Positions 8,250 through 16,019 of a stretch of 64,000 bases of DNA are shown piece after piece. The stretch lies in NCBI GenBank assembly GCA_031549565.1, contig JAVBPO010000081.1:34568-98567 (forward strand). Direction: 5' to 3'. The DNA is from JAVBSX01 sp031549565 (GTDB lineage: Bacteria; Planctomycetota; Planctomycetia; Pirellulales; Thermoguttaceae). Each line of letters starts with the position of its first letter. The stretch's first letter is position 1. The position numbers and the translations under genes were made by a program. Below the pieces are notes generated by a model. That model searched no databases and was not told where the DNA came from. It saw only the letters and a program-made list of their open reading frames with translations.

Positions 8250-9419
8250 TTGAATCTCGAAGAGTGCTTTTTGGAACTGATTTCGCGGAAAAATCACGAC
8301 CTTTTTTCTCAAACGCTTCGCGGCCTGCTTTACGGCAGTGAGCTCCCTTACGCGACTTTCATGTGTTTGAGGAATCTTTTCTACGATCGGGATTGGTCGC
8401 GGTCGTTTTCCGTGAATGTGCCGGTTGTGAGCGTCGGCAATTTAACACTCGGCGGAACCGGTAAAACCCCGCTGGTCGCGCACTTGACGCAATGGGCACT
8501 GAACCGAAAAATCCGACCCGGCCTGGTCAGTCGCGGATATCGTAAGGGAAGACAGAAGCCGTCCGACGAATCGCCTTCCGTTGCTTTTGAATCGACTTTC
8601 GACTGGTCGCTCAACGATGAAGGGAGGGAGTTGGCGATCCGCTTTCCGAATGTTCCTCATGTTCAATCGCCGGACCGTTTTGCCGCCGCGAGTCGTTTGC
8701 TTGCCGCATCCAAGGTTGGGCTCCTGATTTTAGACGACGCGTTTCAACATCGACGTATGAAACGAAATTTGGATATCGTTCTGCTCGATTCCCGGGAACC
8801 GTTCGGGTACGGACACGTCTTCCCGGGAGGATTGCTGCGGGAATCGATTCGCTCTTTGGACAGGGCAGGAATCGTACTGCTTTCCCGGGCGGACGCGGTT
8901 TCGGAGTCTCGGCGGCTTGAAATCCGGCGGCAGGTCGAGCAGCTCGCCCCCGAAGCGGTTTGGGGCGAAGTCGTTCATAAGCCAATTGCCTTGGTTTCCT
9001 ACTTCCAATCCAGCCCGCGCAATGATTCGCAAATCAACACGGAATTGAGCGGATTTTTCGGACAGAGAACCGCCCCGCTCGCGTTTCTGGAGGGAAAGCG
9101 AGTGTTCGCGTTTTCCGGAATCGCCCGACCGGACTCGTTCCGTAAAACGCTGCTCGACGGTCGGGCGGAGGTTGTTCGCTTTGAATCTTTGTCGGATCAT
9201 CACGACTTCACGGACCGGGAAATCGAGCGTCTGGCTGCCGAAGCGAAAAACTGTGACGCCGAAATCGTCCTATGCACGATGAAAGATCTCGTAAAAATCC
9301 GCAAACGAACCCTCGCCGAAAAAGAGCTCTGGGCCTTGGCAATCGGAATCGAATTTCTCCAAGGGGAAGAAGAATTCGATCGACGATTGGAGGGGGTAAT
9401 AAGAAATCTCAAACTGTAA
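8250..9419 (+). CDS. lpxK: Tetraacyldisaccharide 4'-kinase (LpxK)
   Basis: LpxK phosphorylates the 4' position of the lipid A disaccharide at the inner membrane, so the cell probably makes lipid A. The 389-residue protein contains the family hallmarks: an amphipathic N-terminus, 'VPVVSVGNLTLGGTGKTP' with the Walker A loop at about 64-73, 'PGLVSRGYRKG' near 94-104, 'LLILDDAFQHRRMKRNLDIVLLD' split over 158-180, and 'PFGYGHVFPGGLLRE'. A TTG start at 8250 is used with AGGA about 6 bp upstream; no ATG precedes the family N-terminal helix. No other lipid A genes are visible nearby. Confidence 0.93.
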   Translation: MNLEECFLELISRKNHDLFSQTLRGLLYGSELPYATFMCLRNLFYDRDWSRSFSVNVPVVSVGNLTLGGTGKTPLVAHLTQWALNRKIRPGLVSRGYRKGRQKPSDESPSVAFESTFDWSLNDEGRELAIRFPNVPHVQSPDRFAAASRLLAASKVGLLILDDAFQHRRMKRNLDIVLLDSREPFGYGHVFPGGLLRESIRSLDRAGIVLLSRADAVSESRRLEIRRQVEQLAPEAVWGEVVHKPIALVSYFQSSPRNDSQINTELSGFFGQRTAPLAFLEGKRVFAFSGIARPDSFRKTLLDGRAEVVRFESLSDHHDFTDREIERLAAEAKNCDAEIVLCTMKDLVKIRKRTLAEKELWALAIGIEFLQGEEEFDRRLEGVIRNLKL

Positions 9420-9603
9420 AGGGCATGGGGCAGAAGCATGAATTTCCCGTAAGTCCGTTTCAAAATGCGCGAAGTCCCGCGTACAGAACTTGATTTCATA
9501 GCTCAAGTCGATAAAATGGCGACTTCGTTTCGGTTTCGCCGCACCCCGACGTCGGCGCCGTTTCTTTCCGGGGATATTTGCTCGCAACCAAAATGCTACG
9601 CCC

Positions 9604-10797
9604 ATGAAACGCTGGCTCTATCTCGCTCTTGGAATCGCCGCTAACATCGCTCAAGGGGTCGCCTATGCCGGGAGCGTCTTTTCGACGCCGGTATTGCTCA
9701 TGGTCGGCATCGAAAACACTCCGGAAGCCCCGGACGCACTGAAAACCCATTGGCAAACGGTTTTCACGCTGAGCATCATGTTTTTGCCGGTCGGAATGAT
9801 TCTGGCCGGGCGACTGGCCGACCGCAAGGGGCCGCGACTACCGATCGCCATGGGAGCGGTGGTTTACGGTCTCGCGTTGATTCTCGCGTCTTTGACGAAA
9901 AATTACTACGTTCTTTGTTTTTCGCTCGGTTTTCTTTTGTCGATGGGGAGCGGACTCGCTTACGGCCCGATCGTTGCCAGCGTCGTCCGTTGGTTCCCGG
10001 ACCGTAGGGGACTCGCGTCCGGCTTGATTGTCGGAGCGCTCGGCTTCGGACCGGTGCTCATCGCCCCGCTTTGCGCAACGCTTTTAAACCGGTATCACTG
10101 GGAGATGAGTTCCGTTTTGCTCCTGCTTGGAGCCTGTGCGTTCGTCGCGATCGGGGCGGCGTCGTTCATTACCAGTCCGCCGAGCGTCGCACCACAGAGC
10201 CCCGCAACGATGGCAGTACCGACGAAAAACGAGTACAATTGGCTCGGCATGATCCGGACCCGGGAGTTCTGGATGCTTTTCGTGCTCTTTTTCCTCGGAA
10301 CCGCGCCCGGTTTGATGGTGATCAGCCAAACGAACCGGATGTTCTCGGAAGTCTGCCAAATCGAGCCGGAATCCGCGTGGATCAGCGTCGTGGTCCTTGC
10401 CGCCGCGAACACGTTCGGTCGTATCCTTTGGGGAGGGGTCAGCGACTATCTCGGTCGTTTAAGTACGCTCGTAATCATGTTTATCTGTTCGACGATCGCG
10501 TTGGGAATTTTCCCGAGCATGACGCAGCCGGCGATGCTTCTTGCCGTCATCTTCCTGATCGGAACGACATACGGCGGTTATCTCGGCTTATTCCCATCGC
10601 TTTGCGCCGATTCGTTCGGGCTGAAGAACATGTCGCTCAATTACGCGATTTTGTTCATTGCGTTTTCCATTGCTGCGATCGTCGGCCCACGGGTCTACGG
10701 ATTGCTCGCGATGCAACACGCTTTCATGATCGCCGCCACCTTTGCCCTTGTCGGTTGCGTTGCGACGATCGGATACAAAGTCGTCAGTAAGAAATGA
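9604..10797 (+). CDS. MFS transporter, OFA/oxalate-formate-antiporter-like
   Basis: A 397-residue, 12-helix major facilitator. The N-terminal half has 'AYAGSVFSTPVL', the helix 2-3 loop motif 'AGRLADRKGPR' and 'MGSGLAYGPIVASVVRWFPDRRGLASG', split over residues 117-145, all typical of the OFA (oxalate:formate antiporter-like) group. The second half has the matching loop 'WGGVSDYLGR'. A central cytoplasmic loop of about 35 residues divides the two six-helix halves. The substrate cannot be read from sequence; small monocarboxylates or dicarboxylates are usual for the group. It follows lpxK by 184 bp and stands alone, with no regulator beside it. Confidence 0.9.
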   Translation: MKRWLYLALGIAANIAQGVAYAGSVFSTPVLLMVGIENTPEAPDALKTHWQTVFTLSIMFLPVGMILAGRLADRKGPRLPIAMGAVVYGLALILASLTKNYYVLCFSLGFLLSMGSGLAYGPIVASVVRWFPDRRGLASGLIVGALGFGPVLIAPLCATLLNRYHWEMSSVLLLLGACAFVAIGAASFITSPPSVAPQSPATMAVPTKNEYNWLGMIRTREFWMLFVLFFLGTAPGLMVISQTNRMFSEVCQIEPESAWISVVVLAAANTFGRILWGGVSDYLGRLSTLVIMFICSTIALGIFPSMTQPAMLLAVIFLIGTTYGGYLGLFPSLCADSFGLKNMSLNYAILFIAFSIAAIVGPRVYGLLAMQHAFMIAATFALVGCVATIGYKVVSKK

Positions 10798-11013
10798 AAA
10801 CGCGGACAGACGACGCTCTTTCCGGTCCAATTTGCTTTTTCAACGATCCAAACACCCATCCGTTTCACCACTCGGGAGGAAAAAGCTGAACGCGCAACCG
10901 GATTTATTTTGTGGCGTCATGATTTTTGGGTGAGGTAAATAAATATTATTATGACGCCGGCTGCGACGCCGCTCGGCTACACGGAAATACGGTTTTCCCG
11001 TTTCATCTCATCG

Positions 11014-11847
11014 TTATTTGACACGTTTTCCATATCCTCGAATTTCCTCCTCCGAAAGTTCATCGGTTTCCACTAAACGATAATGCTTTTCGCTTTGGAT
11101 CGAGATACCTATATCTGAATACTCAAACGCAAACAAGGCGATTAAATCGTTTTCCATGAATTGCGCCGCGATGGGAATACAGATCAGGTTCGGAAACTTG
11201 TGTCGGCACATCGCGACGTCCTGTTCCAATTGAACCGTTCCGAGCTTATCTTTTCCACCCTTCGCTTGAATGGGAATAACATAGTGGAGCCCTTGTTTGT
11301 CCAGACCGATGTAGATTTCGTCCGTTTCGATTTGTCCCATTCCCGGAACCGTCGTCCTAAGATGGTTTTGCAACGAATAACACCCCATGCCGAGAAAGAT
11401 GTCGATCAGACGATTATAGCGTAATTTCGCGAGCAATCCTTGTTCGTCGTTCAATGCGTATCTCTCGATCACGCCCGGCGTCGAATCGGGAATTTTTGTT
11501 TCCGCGAGCATCGCATTCGGAACGATGCGAGGTAGGGTAGAAAGAGAAAAATTGTACTTGAATCGCCCGGTCGGACGAATCACCCATTCCATTCCCCGAG
11601 GCGCAAGTTGAGCAATCAATTTTGGAAAATTGATTCGATATTGGAATGGATCAATCACATCGTCGAGGTTTTTTGGCAAAGGATATCCCATCTCTTGACT
11701 TGCCATTACCAAATCGCTCCGGCCAAATGAAATCGATGTTATGCCACGAGAATAATACGTGAAAAAAATGACTTCAAGCATTAGAGTGTACCAATTCTTC
11801 GTCTCATTCATTGCAGCTTTCATGCAAAAAACCTTTCGAGCAATCAT
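11014..11847 (-). CDS. Putative PD-(D/E)XK nuclease, third gene of an R-M operon
   Basis: This 277-residue protein has no name I can assign. Near its centre it shows a nuclease-like core: 'ETDEIYIGLD' (Glu174, Asp176, Glu177), then 'YVIPIQAKGGKDKLG' with Gln194-Ala-Lys196, matching the D...(E/Q)-x-K pattern of the PD-(D/E)XK superfamily, followed by 'VQLEQD'. Its ATG overlaps the stop of the NotI-like gene by four bases (ATGA), implying translational coupling. It could be a second restriction subunit, an independent endonuclease or a DNA-binding specificity partner. Internal starts at residues 9 and 13 are possible. The local sequence looks more AT-rich than the flanking genes, consistent with transfer. 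Confidence 0.7.
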   Translation of the reverse strand: MIARKVFCMKAAMNETKNWYTLMLEVIFFTYYSRGITSISFGRSDLVMASQEMGYPLPKNLDDVIDPFQYRINFPKLIAQLAPRGMEWVIRPTGRFKYNFSLSTLPRIVPNAMLAETKIPDSTPGVIERYALNDEQGLLAKLRYNRLIDIFLGMGCYSLQNHLRTTVPGMGQIETDEIYIGLDKQGLHYVIPIQAKGGKDKLGTVQLEQDVAMCRHKFPNLICIPIAAQFMENDLIALFAFEYSDIGISIQSEKHYRLVETDELSEEEIRGYGKRVK

Positions 11848-12695
11848 GGAAGCATCATTAACGATTTGTCCGATATTTTACGTTCCAATTCCTGGACGAT
11901 AGCCTGTAATTCCATTTTCGCTTCAGCGGCCAGCCCGAGACAGGTCGCGATGCCGTCCGCATCGGTGCTGAATCGATCCTCTAGCGAAAGGGAAAAAACC
12001 GAACCGGACTGATCCAAAGAATAAGAGTGAATGTGCATTGAGTCGCCCGTTTTTCCAGGACGCGACAGGTGATCGAAACAGAATTCACGCTCCATGTAAT
12101 GCAGCAAATGATTCTGGACGATCAGGACAAGATGCTTGTCGAGGTGTTCTATCGTTTCAATTTTATGATGAAGCTGAACAAGCGTCGTTTTCGCAGTCAT
12201 TTTCCAATTCATTCCGAATTTCTTGTCCGACTGGGTGTCAGAAGTCTCGGCTTTGATTTTCTTTTCTGCGAGAAGCCGTTGTCGTTCCGGCCAAACCGTA
12301 CCCGTCGTATCCATCGTTTGAAATTCGACGGCGACAAAATCCTTGACCTTTCCCTTTTTGACGGACGCGAGAAAAAAGTCGATGCTTCCTCCAGGCACGG
12401 AAATTTCCGGAATGACATGAAATTCATTTCCAGGCTCGTGAAGCGTCAATAGGTGAATGCAATCACGAAACACCTGATTCTTGTCAAGAAGACGCTTGGG
12501 GCAGATCAACACATTTTTGTTGTCTTTGCCGTATCGGACGGAACATGTTCCGATCGAAACTTCCGATTGGCTTTTTCTCACTTTGAAACAACGGCTTTTC
12601 GTGAACGGACAAATCTGTTTTTTCAAGATACTCTTCAAAGCAACCGAGCTGAGAGATGAAGCGGATTTACCAAAAAACTCAAGTATTCTATTCAT
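11844..12695 (-). CDS. NotI-like restriction endonuclease
   Basis: The 283-residue product has two features I associate with NotI. The first is a four-cysteine metal site in the N-terminal third: Cys29 and Cys36 ('CPFTKSRC'), Cys51, and Cys65 ('LICPKR'). The second is a PD-(D/E)XK-type active site with Glu97, Asp106 ('GGSIDFF') and 'VAVEFQTMDTTG' giving Glu124-x-Gln126. NotI itself has an iron-Cys4 fold and an E...D...E-x-Q active site; this is family knowledge, and the assignment here is by motif. The frame is open back to 12959, inside the methyltransferase, but the ATG at 12695 lies 19 bp after the methyltransferase stop and gives the natural N-terminus. The target sequence is unknown. Confidence 0.8.
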   Translation of the reverse strand: MNRILEFFGKSASSLSSVALKSILKKQICPFTKSRCFKVRKSQSEVSIGTCSVRYGKDNKNVLICPKRLLDKNQVFRDCIHLLTLHEPGNEFHVIPEISVPGGSIDFFLASVKKGKVKDFVAVEFQTMDTTGTVWPERQRLLAEKKIKAETSDTQSDKKFGMNWKMTAKTTLVQLHHKIETIEHLDKHLVLIVQNHLLHYMEREFCFDHLSRPGKTGDSMHIHSYSLDQSGSVFSLSLEDRFSTDADGIATCLGLAAEAKMELQAIVQELERKISDKSLMMLP

Positions 12696-12714
12696 TTGAC
12701 GAGATATCGAGTGA

Positions 12715-13824
12715 TTAAAACAACGATGCACACCGTTCGGAAGCGATGTCCAGATACTCCTTGCAAGTATCGATTCCGATTGATTTTCTCCCAAGATTCC
12801 TTGCGACAAGCATCGCGGTTCCCGTTCCTGCGAAGGGATCAAGAACGATCCCCGATTCCGGGCACGTCGCCAGTATTGGAATTTTGCACAAATCTTCGGG
12901 AAAAGGTGCGTAATGACTTTCACGTTGTTGCGTGTCTTCCGGGAGAATTTCCCAGACATCGCGCGGCTTACTTCCGTTTGGATGATATTTAAGAAAATAA
13001 AAGCCTCGATCTCGCAATTCTTTGGCGCGACCGGAGACTTTGACGGAATCGGAATGTGTCGTTCGTTGTTGCCCCCGAATGACCATTCGGAAGTCGGCTA
13101 ACTTCCCCTCTTGGACTTCAGAAAGAATTGTCTCCAATGAGGAAAAAGCATTCATTTTCTCGACTTTGGTCAGAGCCGTGGAAAGCTCGATTTGCCGTTT
13201 GTAGCGAACCCCGCTAACTCCAGTTGCCGAGACAATAGCTCCCTTAACGACCTTTGCCTTTTGCGGAGTCGCTCGAATAGAATCAACATCGTAAAAATAA
13301 CCTTGTGCATTTTTGACGAAATGAAATACAGTTTCGTGAACGTTGCCGAGTTTGTCGCGTGCATTATCCGGACCGCCTTTGATTTTGTTCCAAATGACTT
13401 CGTTGCGTAATACCCAATTCTGGGAATCCATAAGCGTCAATGCGATTCTCCACGGAATCCCGAGAAGATTCTTGCTCCGGTAAGTGTCGCCAAGATTGAG
13501 CCAAAACGAGCCGGTTTCCTTTAAAACACGTTTCAACTCGAAAAAAATGTCGCACAGTGATGTTACATAATCTCGATAATTTTCTTCCAAGCCAATCCCT
13601 TCTGCATCATATTGCCGTTTTCCCCAATAGGGAGGGCTTGTGATACAACAATCTATGCTTTCGTCAGGGAATCGTTTTAATACGTCCAAGGAGTTTCCCC
13701 GTATAAAAAAAGGGGAAATTGTCGTTCCGTCAAGGTATTCCTCCAATGTCTCGGAAGCAAAAGTGAAACGTCGAGATCGGTTCGTTTTATTTGAAGATGG
13801 TTTTCTGGTTAATGTCGTTGGCAT
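12715..13824 (-). CDS. DNA methyltransferase, beta class (m4C or m6A)
   Basis: A 369-residue SAM-dependent DNA methyltransferase with beta-class motif order. The catalytic motif IV 'TSPPYWGKRQYD' comes first (SPPYW at 63-67). A central variable region of about 150 residues (roughly 150-290) presumably recognises DNA. The SAM-binding motif I 'LDPFAGTGTAM' is near the C-terminus (Asp329 onward). SPPYW is often seen in N4-cytosine enzymes, but adenine specificity is not excluded. It begins 29 bp after the thrS stop on the same strand, and the two nuclease-like genes follow at once, so it is the protecting methylase of this restriction-modification operon. Confidence 0.92.
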   Translation of the reverse strand: MPTTLTRKPSSNKTNRSRRFTFASETLEEYLDGTTISPFFIRGNSLDVLKRFPDESIDCCITSPPYWGKRQYDAEGIGLEENYRDYVTSLCDIFFELKRVLKETGSFWLNLGDTYRSKNLLGIPWRIALTLMDSQNWVLRNEVIWNKIKGGPDNARDKLGNVHETVFHFVKNAQGYFYDVDSIRATPQKAKVVKGAIVSATGVSGVRYKRQIELSTALTKVEKMNAFSSLETILSEVQEGKLADFRMVIRGQQRTTHSDSVKVSGRAKELRDRGFYFLKYHPNGSKPRDVWEILPEDTQQRESHYAPFPEDLCKIPILATCPESGIVLDPFAGTGTAMLVARNLGRKSIGIDTCKEYLDIASERCASLF

Positions 13825-13853
13825 TTATGTTTATCTTGGAAGTATTTCGATTG

Positions 13854-15833
13854 TTACAATTTTTTTGTTCTCACTTCCTCCTCCAACCGTCGAATCACTT
13901 CGTCCAGCGGGATTTCGCCCAGTTCGCCGTCTTTACGACCGCGGAGGGCGACGGAGTTATTTTCTTCTTCCTTCGCTCCGACCACGGCTAAATACGGCAA
14001 CAGGTCGTTGCGGCCATCGCGGATTTTGGCGCCGATCTTTTCGCCGCGCAAATCGCTGCTCGCCCGGAATCCGGCGTCCAAAAATTTCTGTTCCACTTTC
14101 TTCGCGTAGGCGTCGTACTTTTCACTGACCGTGAGAACCCGAACCTGCTCCGGAGCCAACCACAATGGAAACGCCGCGGCGAAGTGCTCGATCAGAATTC
14201 CGCAGAACCGCTCGAACGAGCCCAATGGGGCGCGGTGGATCATCACCGGGCTGTGCGGCTTGTTGTCCGGGCCGATGTATTCCAAATTAAACCGCTCCGG
14301 ACTCGGCAAATTGTAGTCGAGCTGTACCGTTCCGAGCTGCCATTTCCGGCCCAGACAATCGCGCACGATAAAGTCCGCTTTCGGGCCGTAAAACGCCGCT
14401 TCCCCTTCGACGATTTCCAAACTCGGAAGGTCCATCTCTTTGCAGACCTTTTCCAACGCCGCTTGCGCCTTCTTCCAGTTCTCCGGATTGCCGACGTATT
14501 TGTCGCTTACCCAATCGCGGAAACTGAGCCGGACCTGGAAATCGTTGAAGCCAAGCGTCTTGAGAACCATGAGCGTCATATCGATGCAGCCGCGAAATTC
14601 CTCCTCGACCTGCTCCGGCGTACAAAAAATGTGCGCATCGTCTTGCGTGAAGCCGCGAACACGAGTCATGCCGTTCAGTTCGCCCGACTGCTCGAATCGG
14701 TGAACGCAGCCGAACTCCGCAAGCCTGAGCGGCAAATCCCGGTACGAACGCGGTTTGTTCATGTAAACCATCACATGATGCGGACAGTTCATCGGGCGCA
14801 ACAGAAACTCGTCGCCGTCTTGCATCTTGATCGGCGGAAACTGGCTTTCGGCGTAGTAGGGATAATGCCCCGAGGTTTTGTAGAGCTCGATGTTTCCGAT
14901 CACCGGCGTGTTGACGCATTGGTAACCCCGCTTGACCAAATCGCCGTAAATGAAGTTTTCGAGCTGTTTTCGTACGATCGCACCCTTCGGCAGCCAGAGA
15001 ATAAGCCCTTGCCCCACCTTCTGTTCGATCGAGAACAGCTCATGTTTCTTGCCGAGTACGCGATGATCCCGCTTTTTCGCTTCTTCGAGTTGAAACAGAT
15101 ATTGCTCCAATTCCTTCTTGTCGAAAAACGCGGTTCCGTAGAGCCGTTGAAGCTGTTGATTGGCGGCATCCCCTTTCCAGTACGCTCCGGCGACCGACAT
15201 GAGTTTGATCGCGCCGATGAATTTCGGTTTCGGAATGTGCGGACCGCGACAAAGATCGAGAAATTCTCCCTGCCGGTAAAACGAAACCGTTTCGTGCTCG
15301 CCGAGCCCTTCGCGGACATGTTCGACTTTGAGCATTTGGTTCATTCCTTGGAGCATTTCGATCGCTTTGTTCCGGGGCACTTCGATCCGTTCGAATTTTT
15401 CGTCTTCCTTGAGAAGTCGTTTGATTTCCTCTTCGATTTTCGGGAAATCCTCTTCGCAGAGTTTGTGCTCCATCGAGAAATCGTAGTAGAACCCGTTCTC
15501 GACGGTCGGTCCGAACGCAAGTTCAACGCCGGGAAAGAGCCGCATGACTGCCCGGGCCATGATGTGCGCCGCGGAATGTCGCAAAATGTCGAGCGACTCC
15601 GGGTCTTTTTTCGTGAGCAACCGCAAATGGACTTCGCCGGACTCGGGGAGGAAATCTTCGGTGCCGAGGAGTGTGGGGGTGATGGAGGCCCAGGAACCTT
15701 CGGTTCCCGGGCTAAACATTGCGGCGACGGTTGCGCGGGCGAGGCCGGGGCTAATTCCTTCGGCGACGTCCAAGGGGCGAACACGGTTTTCAAACTCTTT
15801 GACGGCTCCGTCCGGTAATACGACTTTCAACAT
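13854..15833 (-). CDS. thrS: Threonyl-tRNA synthetase
   Basis: The 659-residue product has the full ThrRS layout. The N-terminal TGS domain begins 'MLKVVLPDGAVKEF'. The editing domain has the metal-type motif H86-x3-H90 with 'CRGPH' (Cys195, His199). The class II catalytic core includes the zinc ligand Cys350 in 'LLRPMNCPHH', motif 3 'HRAPLGSFERF', and the C-terminal anticodon-binding domain starts at about 'APEQVRVLTVSEKY'. It charges tRNA-Thr. It lies downstream of the giant gene's terminator, with the R-M operon directly behind it, so read-through from thrS may contribute to R-M expression. Confidence 0.98.
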   Translation of the reverse strand: MLKVVLPDGAVKEFENRVRPLDVAEGISPGLARATVAAMFSPGTEGSWASITPTLLGTEDFLPESGEVHLRLLTKKDPESLDILRHSAAHIMARAVMRLFPGVELAFGPTVENGFYYDFSMEHKLCEEDFPKIEEEIKRLLKEDEKFERIEVPRNKAIEMLQGMNQMLKVEHVREGLGEHETVSFYRQGEFLDLCRGPHIPKPKFIGAIKLMSVAGAYWKGDAANQQLQRLYGTAFFDKKELEQYLFQLEEAKKRDHRVLGKKHELFSIEQKVGQGLILWLPKGAIVRKQLENFIYGDLVKRGYQCVNTPVIGNIELYKTSGHYPYYAESQFPPIKMQDGDEFLLRPMNCPHHVMVYMNKPRSYRDLPLRLAEFGCVHRFEQSGELNGMTRVRGFTQDDAHIFCTPEQVEEEFRGCIDMTLMVLKTLGFNDFQVRLSFRDWVSDKYVGNPENWKKAQAALEKVCKEMDLPSLEIVEGEAAFYGPKADFIVRDCLGRKWQLGTVQLDYNLPSPERFNLEYIGPDNKPHSPVMIHRAPLGSFERFCGILIEHFAAAFPLWLAPEQVRVLTVSEKYDAYAKKVEQKFLDAGFRASSDLRGEKIGAKIRDGRNDLLPYLAVVGAKEEENNSVALRGRKDGELGEIPLDEVIRRLEEEVRTKKL

Positions 15834-15945
15834 TCTGGAAACTCCGGGAAATTTGACGAAAACAAAGAGGCCATTCTAATCGGCAAGGTCAAAATTTCAA
15901 GTTCCCGGAAGCTCGAATCGCAGGGAAAGTCCGTCGGCTTTTTCG

Positions 15946-15988
15946 AAAAAAAAACGGCTTTTGAAGTCTTGTAACCTCAAAAGCCGTT
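15946..15988 (-). terminator. Intrinsic terminator of the giant gene
   Basis: Read on the minus strand, ACGGCTTTTGA pairs with TCAAAAGCCGT over 11 bp around a 12-nt loop and is followed directly by a run of eight or nine T. It lies 32 bp beyond the stop of the giant gene and about 110 bp before thrS, so it should end the 24-kb transcript and separate it from thrS. Confidence 0.9.
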
Positions 15989-16019
15989 CACGATCACCCG
16001 ATTAACCCGGGGGTGTCGG

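Noticed and set aside
12696..12959. N-terminal extension of the NotI-like nuclease into the methyltransferase gene
   Set aside because: The extra 88 codons are antiphase with the methyltransferase's conserved C-terminal SAM motif, and the ATG at 12695 follows its stop by 19 bp.
11014..13824. Prophage or integrative element carrying the R-M genes
   Set aside because: I see no integrase, no tRNA boundary and no direct repeats around the block. The R-M operon is simply inserted behind thrS, and its slightly AT-richer look is only weak evidence of transfer.
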